DNA of 64,000 bases from Gerris lacustris (Eukaryota > Arthropoda > Insecta > Hemiptera > Gerridae): the NCBI GenBank assembly GCA_951217055.1, contig OX578276.1:32015505-32079504 (forward strand), given 5' to 3'. Both the position numbers and the translations under genes were made by a program. The notes below the pieces were generated by a model, which ran no database searches, was not told the DNA's origin, and saw only the letters and a list, made by a program, of their open reading frames with translations. Positions 11,312-22,547 of this stretch are shown one piece after another. How positions within the stretch are numbered: the stretch's first letter is position 1; each line of letters begins with the position of its first letter.

Positions 11312-12368
11312 GAAGGAAAATAGCCATAAACTTTGTATTTAAGAGTTACCTTTAGATTCTGATTATTATTATTTTATGTTTACACAGTTTTTAGTTTATG
11401 TGTATTTGTAAAATACAGAAGCGATCTGATATAAGATCAAAGAATGAAATCTAAAAACTGTATTATTTAAATACTAATATACAGATTATATCCATAATAA
11501 ATTCCTCATTTACATTAATTTAAAATCAGTTTACGTCATTTTAGAAACTTAATACCTAAAAATATTTTGTTTGAAATTTGAGCGCGTTCTGAAACAGATT
11601 TCAAACAAATGTATCTCATGCAAAATGAGTATGTGTGTTTTTTTTATACTATAGGTTCTGGAATTTATAAAGCTACCGTAAATGATTAATTCTTAAAAGA
11701 CTCGGTGCTATCTCGATTCTTTTTCGAGAGATTTCTAGTATTGTCGCGACTGTCTCGATACATTTGTCTCATGTCTCTTGTATTCAATGCGAAATGGGTA
11801 ACTTTATACTTGTTGCGCAAGGTCATCGTTGACTAGACGTTGGTGACAGAATATTTGTCTAGCCGAAGGAGGCCGAAGAAAAGAGTAGAGTCGGGTAAGA
11901 TCGGGCCTTGCCCCACCTCTACTTTCTACACTCTACAGTCCCTCTTTTGTCTATGTTTGTCTGTACATAACCACTATGACTATTCATAATAATAATAATA
12001 CAAACATAAAAATGTTTATTAATTAGTTTAGTAATAAAAAGCACTAAAATACAATAATTATAAAAGTTAGTTGAAAGTGTTCCTTGCAGTTTTTAATTCT
12101 TTAGAAGTTTGGTCGAACGAAGGAATTAAAGCCTCACTTTTGCAATATTTCGATCCCTCCTTGGCTCATTCTCAAGCTGACTGCCTAGAAGATTACATCA
12201 TGATGATTATTTTTTAAAATCTGGTTTGGACGTTAAAAAATAGTATATTTGAATCATAGTGATTCTTGTCATTTAGCTGAAAGCAGGTTCTCTTTATTGC
12301 ACTATTAGTTTTAAATTAATAAATCCATTATTTTAAAATACATATTTTATTAGAAAAAATTTTCCTTC
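11312..12368. other. Spacer, nothing recognised
   Basis: AT-rich, with a short (AAT)n run near 11988. No supported gene. Confidence 0.4.
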
Positions 12369-12413
12369 CACTCTTTTATCATTTCAGCTGGAAGTTGAAA
12401 TGATAAAAGAGTG
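12369..12413. repeat. 18-bp perfect hairpin
   Basis: CACTCTTTTATCATTTCA, a 9-base loop, then its exact reverse complement. It may be a MITE tip or a random hairpin. It is short for a microRNA precursor. Confidence 0.6.
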
Positions 12414-12760
12414 CCAATCCTTAACGGGAATGGTCGAGCCATATCGAGCCTAGTATCGTCCCACGACTCGCGGTATGACACACTTCGAATCAAGCTCGCC
12501 AAGTCACAGGCCGTGACGCATAGTTCATCACGCTCTTGTAACGCAGGAGATCTGTGTTTGATTACCGACTAGAGCATACCTTAAGTGAAATGGAGTTTAT
12601 CCGGTTGCTAAATGGCCATAATACAGTTTGCTTGAACTGATGGTATAAAACAGAGTTGCTGAAAAGGTAATAGACGGTCGACCTAGAGGAGGAAGGCTAA
12701 GAACAGGGGCTTAGAGAATTTTAGGACATAAAGGGTTGTAAATTTTGTAAATTAAAAGTT
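12414..12760. other. Spacer, nothing recognised
   Basis: Moderately GC-rich around 12430-12560. No gene or repeat boundary could be fixed. Confidence 0.35.
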
Positions 12761-13192
12761 GGGCCTAAGTAGCTCGTAGGTAAGAGCAATTAGCTCCCTT
12801 ATCAATCAGGTTAAGCAGCATTGAGCATGGTAATTACTTGGATGGGTGACCACACAGATCTGGGAAGGCCCAGATTTAAAAATGTGCAGACAGAGCATTG
12901 CCCAAGGCATGGGTTTCAGGGAGACGCCAAAAAATTGTGGGGAGAGAAGATAGGAAGTGAAAATCAAAACCGTCGACCTTTTTATTTGCTGGTCGACCCT
13001 TGGAGGCATAAAAAACTACCCCTTTCCTGTGGTAGTTTTTTAGGGGGGGGGGGAGGGGTATAAGAATCTTTGCCCAGGGCGCAAGGTACCTATAAAACAG
13101 GGGCCTGGATGTGTCAAGAGTTTGGTTCACCAACTCGGGTTTGTTGTCCCATCTAAGTGATGTAAAAAGCCCCTAGAATAAAAAATAAAAAT
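12761..13192 (+). mobile_element. Chimeric tRNA/5S SINE, copy 2 (diverged)
   Basis: A tRNA-like A-box region, AGTAGCTCGTAGGTAAGAGC, is followed at about 12809-12866 by a 5S rRNA-like promoter segment (GTTAAGCAGCATTGAGCATG, then TACTTGGATGGGTGACC). The tail CCCATCTAAGTGATG...AAAAGCCCC and a weak A-rich end match the tail of copy 1 at 18339-18756. The middle is diverged and includes a G-run near 13045-13055. Open frames across it are incidental. Confidence 0.7.
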
Positions 13193-14559
13193 TCGGACTG
13201 GGGTATCTCGGAACTTTTTCTTGCCAAATAATTCCAAAATGGTGACAGATAATAAGTTGGAATGTGGAGGAATTATTTATCTTACGGAAAGATATAATTG
13301 GCGCATTAATCAGCGAATATTCCTAAATTATTTAGCGTTAAAGTTTCAAAGTTCAAAAGTCGGAATTTTCAAAATAGCGACAGACATTAAAATGAAATTC
13401 AGTGGAACTGTTTGTCTAATAAAGAGGTATAGTTGGTGCAAATATCGAAGGAATCAGAAAATGTTTCGACTACATATTGTGAGTACTAATTTTTGTAGCA
13501 AGTTTTAACACAATTTCACACACATATATAATATAGTTTCACACACTGATTTCTGTAGGATTATGCGTGGCACACATTCACAGAAATCCTGCTTAAAACC
13601 ACTCAAATTGTCTTAAAAATATCCAAAACGGATAATTCCTTTGAAATTTCGGTTTCAGATTTTTTTGGTTGAAAACAATAATTTTCCTTTAAAGGTAAGA
13701 AAATGTAAAAGTATTAAATAACCAACACTATTAATAGTTTAATTGATTTCTTGAAGAACAATAAGAACATTTTTTAAAAAATACATACAATAGTAAAATA
13801 ATTATATTCGATTTCAGTATTATTATTAAAATTTAATCTCCGAAGAAAAAAGAAACAAAGAGGCTATTGTTGTTAAAATGTTAACACATGTTTTTATAGA
13901 ATTGATTAAATGAATCATTTAGAATGATTCAATTTATTTATAAAACCCATATCTTTTATTTACCTTATCAGATAAGAATATGATAGGATTTAGCTGAAAG
14001 CTTTTGAAATATTATAAAAATATAATATGAGCTAAAATCCTACTCATTTATTGGTGGAATTTGTTTTATTTATTTAGTTGTTTTATTTGCTCTTTTTAAT
14101 AATATCACTGTAGAGGGTGTCCCAAATCTGGATTTCGAAATTCAACGAGCGTATTTAGGAGGTCAAAACTGAACTTGTTTTTCCTATAATGATAGCCTCG
14201 ATGTGCTTTCGTCATCGAGTTATCGAGAGGTTCGATGCTTTTGATTTCATCAATTTCAAATGTTTTATTCATTAAAATGCCTTTTAACTTCAAAACCAAT
14301 AAAAATTGTGGTTTATGGTATTTAAAATTTTACAGCTTTTCTTTAAAAATCTCCTATTTAATTATAGATGTAGGATGTCACAACAAAGGTTCGAGTACTG
14401 AAGATTTTACGCTTGTAATTTTTTAAAAATTGTATTACCATATTTACTTCTCTCCTTACTCCTTCAGCAAATTGCAAAGCTCACTAAAATTGGCGTCTGT
14501 TAGTTGTTTAGAGTCTACAGACCTACATTTTTTCTGAGTACTTTTCTCATTAAGTAAAA
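13193..14559. other. Spacer with an unclassified fragment
   Basis: Mostly AT-rich. At 14110-14410 there is a stretch beginning GGGTGTCCCAAATCTGGATT that looks like transposon sequence, but no termini were found. Confidence 0.35.
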
Positions 14560-14840
14560 TTATTGAAGATATAGGTGTAAATAATGTATGTTTGTACACA
14601 TGTGAAAGAAAAACAAATAAGCGCAGAAGGTTGGCACTTAAATTGGCCCAACAATGGGCTAATTATGATCTACCACCAAAAACTTTTATTAATATCGGAT
14701 GATTAGTTTCAAGAAATGAGTGACAGATAGACACAAAACCAAAAAATGTCTGAAACGGATTTCTGTCTTGGAATATTTGAAATCGGAGACGTACAAATGT
14801 TTCGTTCTTCAGAACGATCACATAGCCTCCACATTTCCTT
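14560..14840 (-). repeat. Repeat family D fragment
   Basis: It shares with 16470-16760, in reverse orientation, CTGAAACGGATTTCTGTC, TTGAAATCGGAGAC, CGTTCTTCAGAACGATCAC and the TTGGCCCAACAATGGGCTAA segment. Confidence 0.6.
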
Positions 14841-15410
14841 GGGTTAACTCAGAATTGATAATATACATTATCACTAGCTAATTGATAATGTATAAAATGT
14901 GATAATCCATAAGAGAAAATTATTAGTAAGAGTAGTAACGGATTACTTCTAATAATTCAATTATAATATTGTTAAACCCTAAAAATAAAATAATTTGTAA
15001 AATTCGACAAAAGATCAATTAAAGCTTTTCAATTCACAATTAATCAAAATATTAAAATGATAAATGAAGGCTATTGATTAATTAATGTCATCAGGTAACT
15101 AGGTGAGTTGATAGCTTAGTGAGGCGGAGATGTGACTTCATTATCCGCGTAGACCAGACCTGAGGGGTCGGAATGTTGGACATCGTCCAGCTATGAAAGC
15201 TATTTTATAATACCAATGTGTTGGCTACAGACTCCTAAGATTATGTGATGGTTATTTTTAAACTTTTCAGTATTAATTAGAATAAATTAAATTTGAAAAA
15301 AAAAGTTTCTAATACTGTGGTTTTTAATGTTTCCAAAATAATTCTACATATTTGTGATATCTCATTTTGGTTGGCTAGTGTTGCCTTTTTTAGCACGGTA
15401 CCTTAAAAGT
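14841..15410. other. AT-rich spacer
   Basis: A short palindromic TTGATAATGTA pair lies near 14855-14890. Nothing else was supported. Confidence 0.4.
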
Positions 15411-16050
15411 AAAAATCGGTCCGAGACAACTCAGACAAACTTTCTCATATATGAGTTTATAATTACTTAGCCCAGTGTTTCCATTTATTAGTTTTCAAAT
15501 GTACATTTAAATATTATTGAACATTTCATCAAAATTTATCATAAAAATAACTTCTCCTGGTCGGGGAATCGAACCCGGGCTCTCTCCGTCCGCGTTTTAA
15601 GCTAATATCTCAGGAACTAGATTTTTCCCGGGAAAACGGCTTATATCGTTGGATTCGTATTCAAATGGACTACATTTTAGAATTTTTTAATCAAAATCGT
15701 CGGAACCGTTTTCGAGAAATAATTTTTTTTCATGTTTTTTCAGAGTTTTTGGGGGGTAGCGCCCCCAAATTTAGAGCTAAAATTCATTTCTCGATTTCGC
15801 CTCGGGGTATGATTTTTCTGAACATGTATGCCAAATTTCGTCAAAATCGGCCCAGTAGTTTGGGCTCCAGGCGTCTGCACAGACGACAGACAGACGACAG
15901 ACGACAGACGACAGACGACATACGACAGACAGACATTTTTTAAAAACCACTTTTTTGGACTCAGGGGACCTCAAAACGTGTAAATCCATCAAAATCTCAA
16001 AATCGAATTTTCGCGCCATCACAATACTTTCTCTTTATATGAGAAAGTAA
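15411..16050 (-). repeat. Dispersed repeat family B, fullest copy
   Basis: One end reads AAAATCGGTCCGAGACAACT followed by CAGACAAACTTTCTCATAT; the other end is ACTTTCTCTTTATATGAGAAAGT. ACTTTCTCATATA thus occurs inverted at the two ends. Inside are a tRNA B-box-like GAATCGAACCCGGGC at about 15568, CCCGGGAAAACGGC, the CCAAATTTCGTCAAAATCGG motif at 15830 and a GACAGACGAC microsatellite at about 15883-15935. Other copies are at 19105-19451, 42218-42515 and 51430-52038. There is no coding capacity. Confidence 0.75.
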
Positions 16051-16070
16051 AAATGGATATGTTAACATAA

Positions 16071-17070
16071 AAATAGACTGCCAATTAGTGTGGCACATAG
16101 TTTCCTCGCATTCTATCACGTACATTTTTTAAAGTATACTTTTACAAGCCATTATTGTCTAATTTATTTAATTGTTTCCCCCGTTTTTATCTGTCAAAAT
16201 ATTTTGATTTTTTTTTTCATAAATTAAAGTATCAATTTATGAAAATTTAAAGATCGCAGACGGTTCACATTAATCCGGGGCTATCTGCGGGTTACTTTGG
16301 ATGAACTATAAACGATTCATATAAGTCAAATAAGTACTTTTGAAGCTGTAGGTGTAAATAAATGTAGGTTTGTGTGCACAAACAAAGCTTAAACTTGTAC
16401 AGATTATACATTTCTGATGACAATACAATAATATGTCATTAGTTAGGTAATTATTTTATTCATTAATTTTGCTTCCGAGCTTACCGAAGGTAACGGAAGC
16501 TATGTGATTGTTCTGAACAACGAAACATTTTTATGTCTCCGATTTCAAAAATTCCAAGACAGAAATCCGTTTTAGACATCAGGGAACATTTTTGGTTCCG
16601 TGTCTGTCTGTCGGTCTGTCGTTCAATTTTTGCGAACCAACATATCTTAAAAACTTCACGTTCAATTTTAATGAAATTTGTATGGTAGTTCATAATTAGC
16701 TCATTGTTGGTCCCATATAGGTTTCAACCTTCTGCGCCTATTTGTTTCTCTTCCAAATGAGCACATACATACATTTATTTTTACCTATAACTTCAAAAAT
16801 ACTTATCTGATTTGTATGAAACTTTTATAGTATATTGAAAGTAACCCGCAGATAGCCCCAGATTAATTTGAACCGTCTGCGCTCTTTAACTTTTGCTAAA
16901 TTAATACTTTAATTTATGTAAAAAATTAAAACAATTTTGACAGATTAAAAAACGGGGAAACAATTAAACAAATGAGGCAATAATGGCTTCTAAAAAAAAA
17001 TCATAAAACCAATAGTGTACGTGGATAGGATGCGAGGAAGCTATGTTCCACACCAATTGGCCGTCAATTT
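16071..17070. mobile_element. Foldback element carrying family D sequence
   Basis: The left arm, about 16071-16390, is the inverted copy of the right arm, about 16750-17070, across roughly 300 bases: the GCCAATT end, TTGTTTCCCC, GCAGACGGTTCA and GGGGCTATCTGCGGGTTAC. The spacer between the arms (about 16470-16750) holds the family D core with AAGCTATGTGATTG and a TCTGTCTGTC tract. It abuts family B on the left and family C on the right without a gap. Confidence 0.7.
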
Positions 17071-17787
17071 TTAGGGTCCGTAGGCAAAACCAAGGACCCT
17101 TATATTTTCCTGCGTGTGTCTGTCCGTCCGTCCTCTCGCGTGCTCTCACGGCTACACCTTTCGTCCGATCACTTTGAAATTTGGCATGTATGTATCTTGT
17201 ACCTACCCGCATATGTTAAAAATATAGCGACTTAAAAAAAATATTTTTCAAAAAAAATAGGGTAAAAAAACTTAAGGGTTAAAAATTTTACATTTTTTTC
17301 GACACTGTGAGGGTATCATATGAAAGGGTGCGTCAAGCTGATTACAAAAATATATAATTCTTTGGTTATAACTTTGATAGGGCGAGCGTAGGCAAGTTTG
17401 AAGTGGGTGTGAAACGTGTCCCCCCCCCCCTCTATCTCGCTTATGTAAAGTGCAAAAAATCTGAAAAAATTCCTGAACATTCTTCGACCAAAAATAAAGA
17501 TATCAACTTTTCGGAAATTTTGAAAAAAATGTTATTTTATTTTTTATTGACAAAATACGTTTTTTTTTATAATTATGGTATTTTCGATGTATTTATATGG
17601 TTTTATTCCGGTTCAGTGGCAAAAAAATACTTTATCAGAGTGTGTTTTGAGAATATCTGACCCTTAGAATGGTTCAAAGTAAGCTTTTTAACACTTTAAA
17701 AAAACACTGTTTATACACTTTACAGTTAAACACTATATAGTGTGGCCTACGGACCCTCGCTGTGTGCTGACTAGCACACACTTGACC
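17071..17787 (+). repeat. Dispersed repeat family C, copy 1
   Basis: It starts TTAGGGTCCGTAGGCAAAAC and ends GCCTACGGACCCTCGC...GCACACACTTGACC, so GGGTCCGTAGGC is inverted at the two ends. Inside are TGTCTGTCCGTCCGTC, ATCACTTTGAAATTTGGCAT and GGGCGAGCGTAGGCAAGTTT followed by a C-run. Other copies: 37972-38687, and a split copy at 20801-26311. Confidence 0.8.
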
Positions 17788-18338
17788 TATTATTTAGAAT
17801 AAGCTCTCAAGCAGAAAAGAAAGAAAAATTATTATTTTCAAAAAAAACCTAGTATGTATAGCAGGTTTTATTTTTAAGAGTTTAAAGTAATCTCTATGAA
17901 GTAACTGGTTGTTAGAGACGAAGATAGAATTGAAAGAAATACAAAACTGTATGGAATCAAAATAAACAGGATTCAGTAAATAAAGGGTTCTGTTTGAAGA
18001 GGGCTTGGGTTTCATTGCAAGGGTATAGGACCAGCTCAGCCCTATTTACAGAAACACCTGAGGGCATGCATTAGTTTTATTATATACCGTATAAACTTAA
18101 TGAATTCTCTTTATTATATTTTCCCTCTACACTTTTCACCTTTACCCATATATAAGGTAGAAATATATACAATATGCAATTTAATTATTTTTATTTGTTT
18201 TTGCTGCCAAGCTTATACTGAAGTTAATATAAACATTGAGATTATTCTCAAGTACTATTATTTTTTTTATGTCTTCACATTCAACATTTCTTCTACAAAC
18301 AATGTGTTTTATATATCAGTTGAATATTAATATACCTC
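17788..18338. other. Spacer, nothing recognised
   Basis: AT-rich. No supported exon or repeat. Confidence 0.4.
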
Positions 18339-18728
18339 GGGGGGGCCTGGGTGGCTCGGAGGCTAGAGCGCTTGCCTTGCGATAAGGCAAGTTAAGCAGC
18401 CTCGAGCATGGTAAGTAGATGGATGGGTGACCGCTTCTAACCACAGCTCTGGGTTCGATTCCCGGACCGGGCCCCCCGCTCAATGTCCACCCAGCATTGT
18501 CTAAACAAATGGGAAGCTCCTCGGAAGAGTGGCGCCACCAGGTTTCGGCCTGGAAACCATGATAATGACACTGGTTGTAAAACAACTAGGAGGGGAGTCA
18601 TGGTTGACGACCATATCTTCACACGAGTGTGTGAAGATTTCCCACACCCGGTCCCTAACCCGGGTTTGATGTATGGGCCCACCTAAGTGGCCTGCGTCTT
18701 CGGGTGTAAAAGCCCCCCGGAATTTAAT

Positions 18729-18756
<28 letters not shown>
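18339..18756 (+). mobile_element. Chimeric tRNA/5S SINE, copy 1 (well preserved)
   Basis: The head folds like a tRNA: an acceptor-like GGGGGCC, a D-arm/A-box TGGCTCGGAGGCTAGAGC, an anticodon-like hairpin CTTGCC...GGCAAG, and a B-box GGTTCGATTCC with CCGGGCCCCC closing. Inserted between the anticodon-like hairpin and the B-box (about 18389-18434) is a 5S rRNA-like segment, AAGTTAAGCAGCCTCGAGCA then GGATGGGTGACCGCTT, covering the 5S internal control region. The body ends CCACCTAAGTGGC...AAAGCCCCCCGG and A28 (18729-18756). TACCTC lies on both sides as a possible short target duplication. Confidence 0.85.
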
Positions 18757-18759
<3 letters not shown>

Positions 18760-18933
18760 CTACCTCATCGATATTTTTGTTAACCCCATATTTTAAAAAT
18801 TTCTTGTCCGATTTAAATGAAATTTAGTTGAAATGTCAAAGTTATCCTACAGATAGTGCTGGTGCTGAGGCTTAAATGATATAGATTATTAAAACTCTGA
18901 ACTAGACAGCTGCGGAAAGAACTCAACTATACG
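18757..18933. other. Short spacer ending in a hAT target duplication
   Basis: It contains TTTAAATGAAATTTAG near 18810. ACTATACG at 18926-18933 is duplicated at 20656-20663. Confidence 0.5.
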
Positions 18934-20655
18934 CAGAGACGGAACTAGACATGCTGAGGCCCGTGTGCAAGATTTGTTTTGAGGCCCCCCCCCCCTCCAA
19001 GATAGTCAAATATTTTTGGAACCTCATTTTTCAGGATACACATAAGATTTGCAATTAATTGAAACAAAAAACATGAGGTTATGATAAAAAAAAAACTAAA
19101 TAAATTAAATTTGTACTTAAATAGACTACATTTTAGAATAATTTAATCAAAATCGTCGGAACCGTTTTCGAGAAATACTTTTTTTCACTTTTTTTCATAG
19201 TTTTTAAGGATTAACGCCCCCAAATTTGAAGGTGAAATTAGTTTCTCCTCAGGGTATGATTTTTCTGAACATGTTTGCTGAATTTCGTCAAAATCGGCCG
19301 AGTAGTTTAGGCTCCAGGTGTCTGCACAGACAGACGACAGACATTTTTTAAAAACTACTTTTTTGGACTCAGGGGACCTCAAAACGTGTAAATCCATCAA
19401 AATCGAATTTTCGTGCCATTACAATACTTTCTCTTTACATGGAAAGTAAAAAGAGCAAAAAAGTTACGAAAATGAGATTAAAAAGTTGCATGTAATGGTA
19501 CTTTTTTACTTTAGCATCCCCTTATATCCCTTTGTGTTAATAGTTATTTCGCCAAAGGAACATTATACAGAGTAGCATATATTCCTTAGTCCAAATTACT
19601 GTTAAGACGAAGGGATATTTATTCTAATGTATCTTGGGACAAAGGAATATCACACTTGTCACTTGTCTTTATAATTGTAATCATATCCCTTAGTCTAATC
19701 AACTAAAGACAAAGGAATATTAAATATAGAACTTCCCCTGGAGTCTCAATGTCTTGGGGAGACACACAAACAAACCTTTTTGACTTTTGTAGGGCCGACT
19801 ACTGTTTAGAACCAAGGGGGGTGCTAAAGTAAAAAATAGCCCTTGATTAATACAAAAGAATGGATTTAGAGTCTATGGCTCAAAATAAGAACTCTTTATT
19901 TTAAGTTTAGCTGTTAGTCTTGAGTTGAATACTCATATTTTAAAACTTTAATTCTTGGAGAAAAATGCCAAGAGTAAAAAGTTCTTATTTTAAGCCATAG
20001 AATCTAACTTTAGCCTTAATATTTCTTCTATTAACTTTTTCCTATTTTAAGTACTGCTGCAGAGCATTTTAGCGCTCAAAGTGCTTAGCATTTTTTCTGT
20101 AAGCGCATTTTAAGTTAACATAGAACCCAGCAAACCACGTCTTTCTTCCTGCAGTAGATTCCGGAGATATTGAGTGGATCGTGTTAGGTGGCCCCGCCCC
20201 TTTGTAGGCATATTTTACAAGTTAAAAATGTATAATTAATTTAAAAACACTAAAGATAGTTACATTTTGATGAAACATATACAGGATAATACAAAACATT
20301 AACATTCTAAAATACCCAAATGTATAAAAATCACGTCATGTTGTTAGACAATTGTTTTTTAATAATATTATCTTAATAAGCATTTAACATCAATTGTCTC
20401 ACAAAATGATAATAATAATAATTATTATTATGTGGAAAGGAATATAGATACCTACCACATAAAAATAATAACAATAGTAATTAATAAAATATAAACTAAC
20501 TTCACCTTTTTAGTAAAATTATTCTTTATTTTTTATTCATTTATTTTTATTTTATTAATTTCTTTTTTTTATAACTGGCCGAGTGGAAGTGAGGCCCCCC
20601 TTACCCCGAGGCCCGTGTGCGGCTGACCCCATGCACACGGCTAGTTCCGGCACTG
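18934..20655. mobile_element. Non-autonomous hAT-like element 2
   Basis: The left end is CAGAGACGGAACTAG and the right end is CTAGTTCCGGCACTG, imperfect inverted repeats. GAGGCCCGTGTGC follows the left end and is inverted in effect near the right. A perfect 8-bp duplication ACTATACG flanks it (18926-18933, 20656-20663). No transposase remains. A family B copy is nested at 19105-19451. Confidence 0.85.
19105..19451 (-). repeat. Family B partial copy nested in hAT element 2
   Basis: It holds ATCAAAATCGTCGGAACCG, AATTTCGTCAAAATCGGCC, a short CAGACGACAGACA tract and the ACTTTCTC terminal end. The far end with the B-box is missing. Confidence 0.7.
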
Positions 20656-20953
20656 ACTATACGTATACTTGTACATGAAATTTGACATTAAAATTAAAAT
20701 TATTTGTTAATTATAAAAACATAAACTATTAATCTATAAATAAAATATTACCCCAACACATCAGAAAGTCGTATATAAATTTCCACCTTCTGTGCACTTT
20801 TAGGTTCTGTAGGCAAAACCATGGACCCTTATAATTTCCTACGTTAGTCTGTCGATCTGGCGTAAACGTATCTATCTCCGAAACTACCCACAAACATAAG
20901 TTTAAACTTTGTGATTATATTATATGTAACAACTCCATCACATTAAAAACATA

Positions 20954-21209
20954 CAGGGTGACTGGCGATATATGTGAAAAAATGAAGTAGGTTGTTCTAC
21001 GCCTCAAGGGCTACAAAAACACTATATAAGCCATGGGTAAAATCTGTGTTTTTATAAGAAAAGGTATGCGAACTTAAAAAAAAATCATGAAATTTGACCT
21101 TGCGAAAAAACGGTTAAGATTTGACCCATGGTTTATATAGCGTTTTTTGTGGCCCATAAGACGTAGAATAACCTACTTCATTTTTTCACATATAACGCCA
21201 GTCACCCTG
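20954..21209. mobile_element. MITE with long inverted repeats and TA duplication
   Basis: The left end CAGGGTGACTGGCG and right end CGCCAGTCACCCTG extend into about 90-bp arms with few mismatches. Flanked by TA (20952-20953 and 21210-21211), as for Tc1/mariner-type MITEs. Non-coding. Confidence 0.85.
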
Positions 21210-21461
21210 TATAAACCCCCAAAATTTCTCCATGCACCTTTAAATTTTGCGTTTATCAAGTCATCACCTCTACTTTGCTAACAAATCATCGAAAAAACTA
21301 TTTTTTTTTTTAAAAAAACGTAGTTCTTCTTTGTAAAAAAAAAATAAAATCAGCAAAAATAATTTTTTCAAGGAATTTTTGAAGCGTCGCATATTTTTTT
21401 CAGAAAAAATGTAAAACATTAATATCTTAGAAATGGCTTGAACTAATGACTGTGAAGTAAT

Positions 21462-21628
21462 TGTTGAGGTCCGTGTATTATAGACTCTAATAGCTTATAA
21501 TATATTTTATGATACATGAATACTGCACATTTAACACAACACAAGACCAGATGTCAATTTATATTTTAAATCATTTTAAGTTGACAACATATAAACAAAT
21601 ATAATATAATTAATTTGTACCTCCTACA
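21462..21628 (-). repeat. Copia 3' LTR (left copy)
   Basis: 167 bp, with plus-strand ends TGTTGAGG and CTACA. It differs from 25968-26134 at three positions. Just inside it the minus strand reads GAGAAGGGG, a polypurine tract for plus-strand priming (21629-21637). Confidence 0.95.
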
Positions 21629-21944
21629 CCCCTTCTCAAATTAATTTTTAATTATTTTATATACTCATTCATACATCATCATACATTTATTATTATTAAA
21701 TATATTTATATGAATTTATTATCATTGTTTTGATTATTAACATTTTTATTTATAATGAAATTAATATTTTTATTTATTTTTATTATTGATTATTTTCATT
21801 AAATATTTAATGCAATTTTATTTATTATATCCATATGAATTTTATATATTTTGGCCATTATGTTATTATCATAGTTATATATTATTAGAGCATTAGGTAA
21901 GGGTGTAAAAGTTCAAATTTATAAATTCAAACGCGATATTTGAC

Positions 21945-22547
21945 TTATTTAAGTCCAATCTTCTCCCTCAAGTTCTTAACTCTAATTCCATGAAGAGGTT
22001 TTGTTAGAAGATCTGCTAACATCTCTGTGGTTGGACAGTAAGCGAAACTTACTTCTTTTTTCTGCTTAATGTCTCGTACAAAATGATACTTCACATCGAT
22101 GTGTTTTGATCTTGTTTTACATCCTTCATGGTCAAGCATTTTAAGTGTGCTTTGATTGTCTTCGAGTATAGTAATTTTCTTAGGCTCACTTTTTAAATCT
22201 GTTAGCAGCTTTTTGATCCATAGCATCTCTTGACACGTTTCGGTTAGAGAAATATACTCTGCCTCTGTTGTGCTTAGCGATACGCAGGATTGTTTCTTAC
22301 TTCCCCATGCTATTACACCTCCAGAAAACTTGATAACGAATCCACTTGTTGATTTTCTATTACTAATGTCCCCCGCCCAATCTGCGTCGGCGTAACAAGT
22401 CAAGTTTCCTATATCGTCTTCCGAACCTAAACGTAATTTTAGATCTTTTGTACCTTTCAGGTATCTAATAACACGCTTAACTTCGGTCCAATCATTTTTA
22501 TCAGGGTTCGATACTTTTCGACTTAGTATCGAAATACTTGCTGCATG
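21945..22547 (-). pseudogene. Copia RNase H (frameshifted relative to RT)
   Basis: From the frameshift it reads through NDWTEVKRVIRYLKGT to CYADADWAGD, then STSGFVI, SLSTTEAEYISL and EDNQSTLKM, the D-E-D type RNase H positions of copia. It ends with HFVRDIKQKKEVSF and LADLLTKPL. It would remove the RNA template strand. One missing base relative to the RT frame separates it from the preceding segment. Confidence 0.9.

Noticed and set aside
12806..13133. Open frames on both strands around 12.8-13.1 kb
   Set aside because: They lie across the second chimeric SINE copy and have no protein similarity that I recognise.
15560..15600. tRNA gene on the minus strand of family B
   Set aside because: Only a B-box-like sequence; no A-box or cloverleaf at proper distance, and it recurs in a dispersed repeat.
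18388..18434. 5S rRNA gene
   Set aside because: Only the internal promoter part is present and it lies inside a SINE body with an A-tail.
18316..18686. Three overlapping open frames in the 5S/tRNA SINE
   Set aside because: They cover the SINE on both strands, contain no known domain and reflect its GC-rich sequence.
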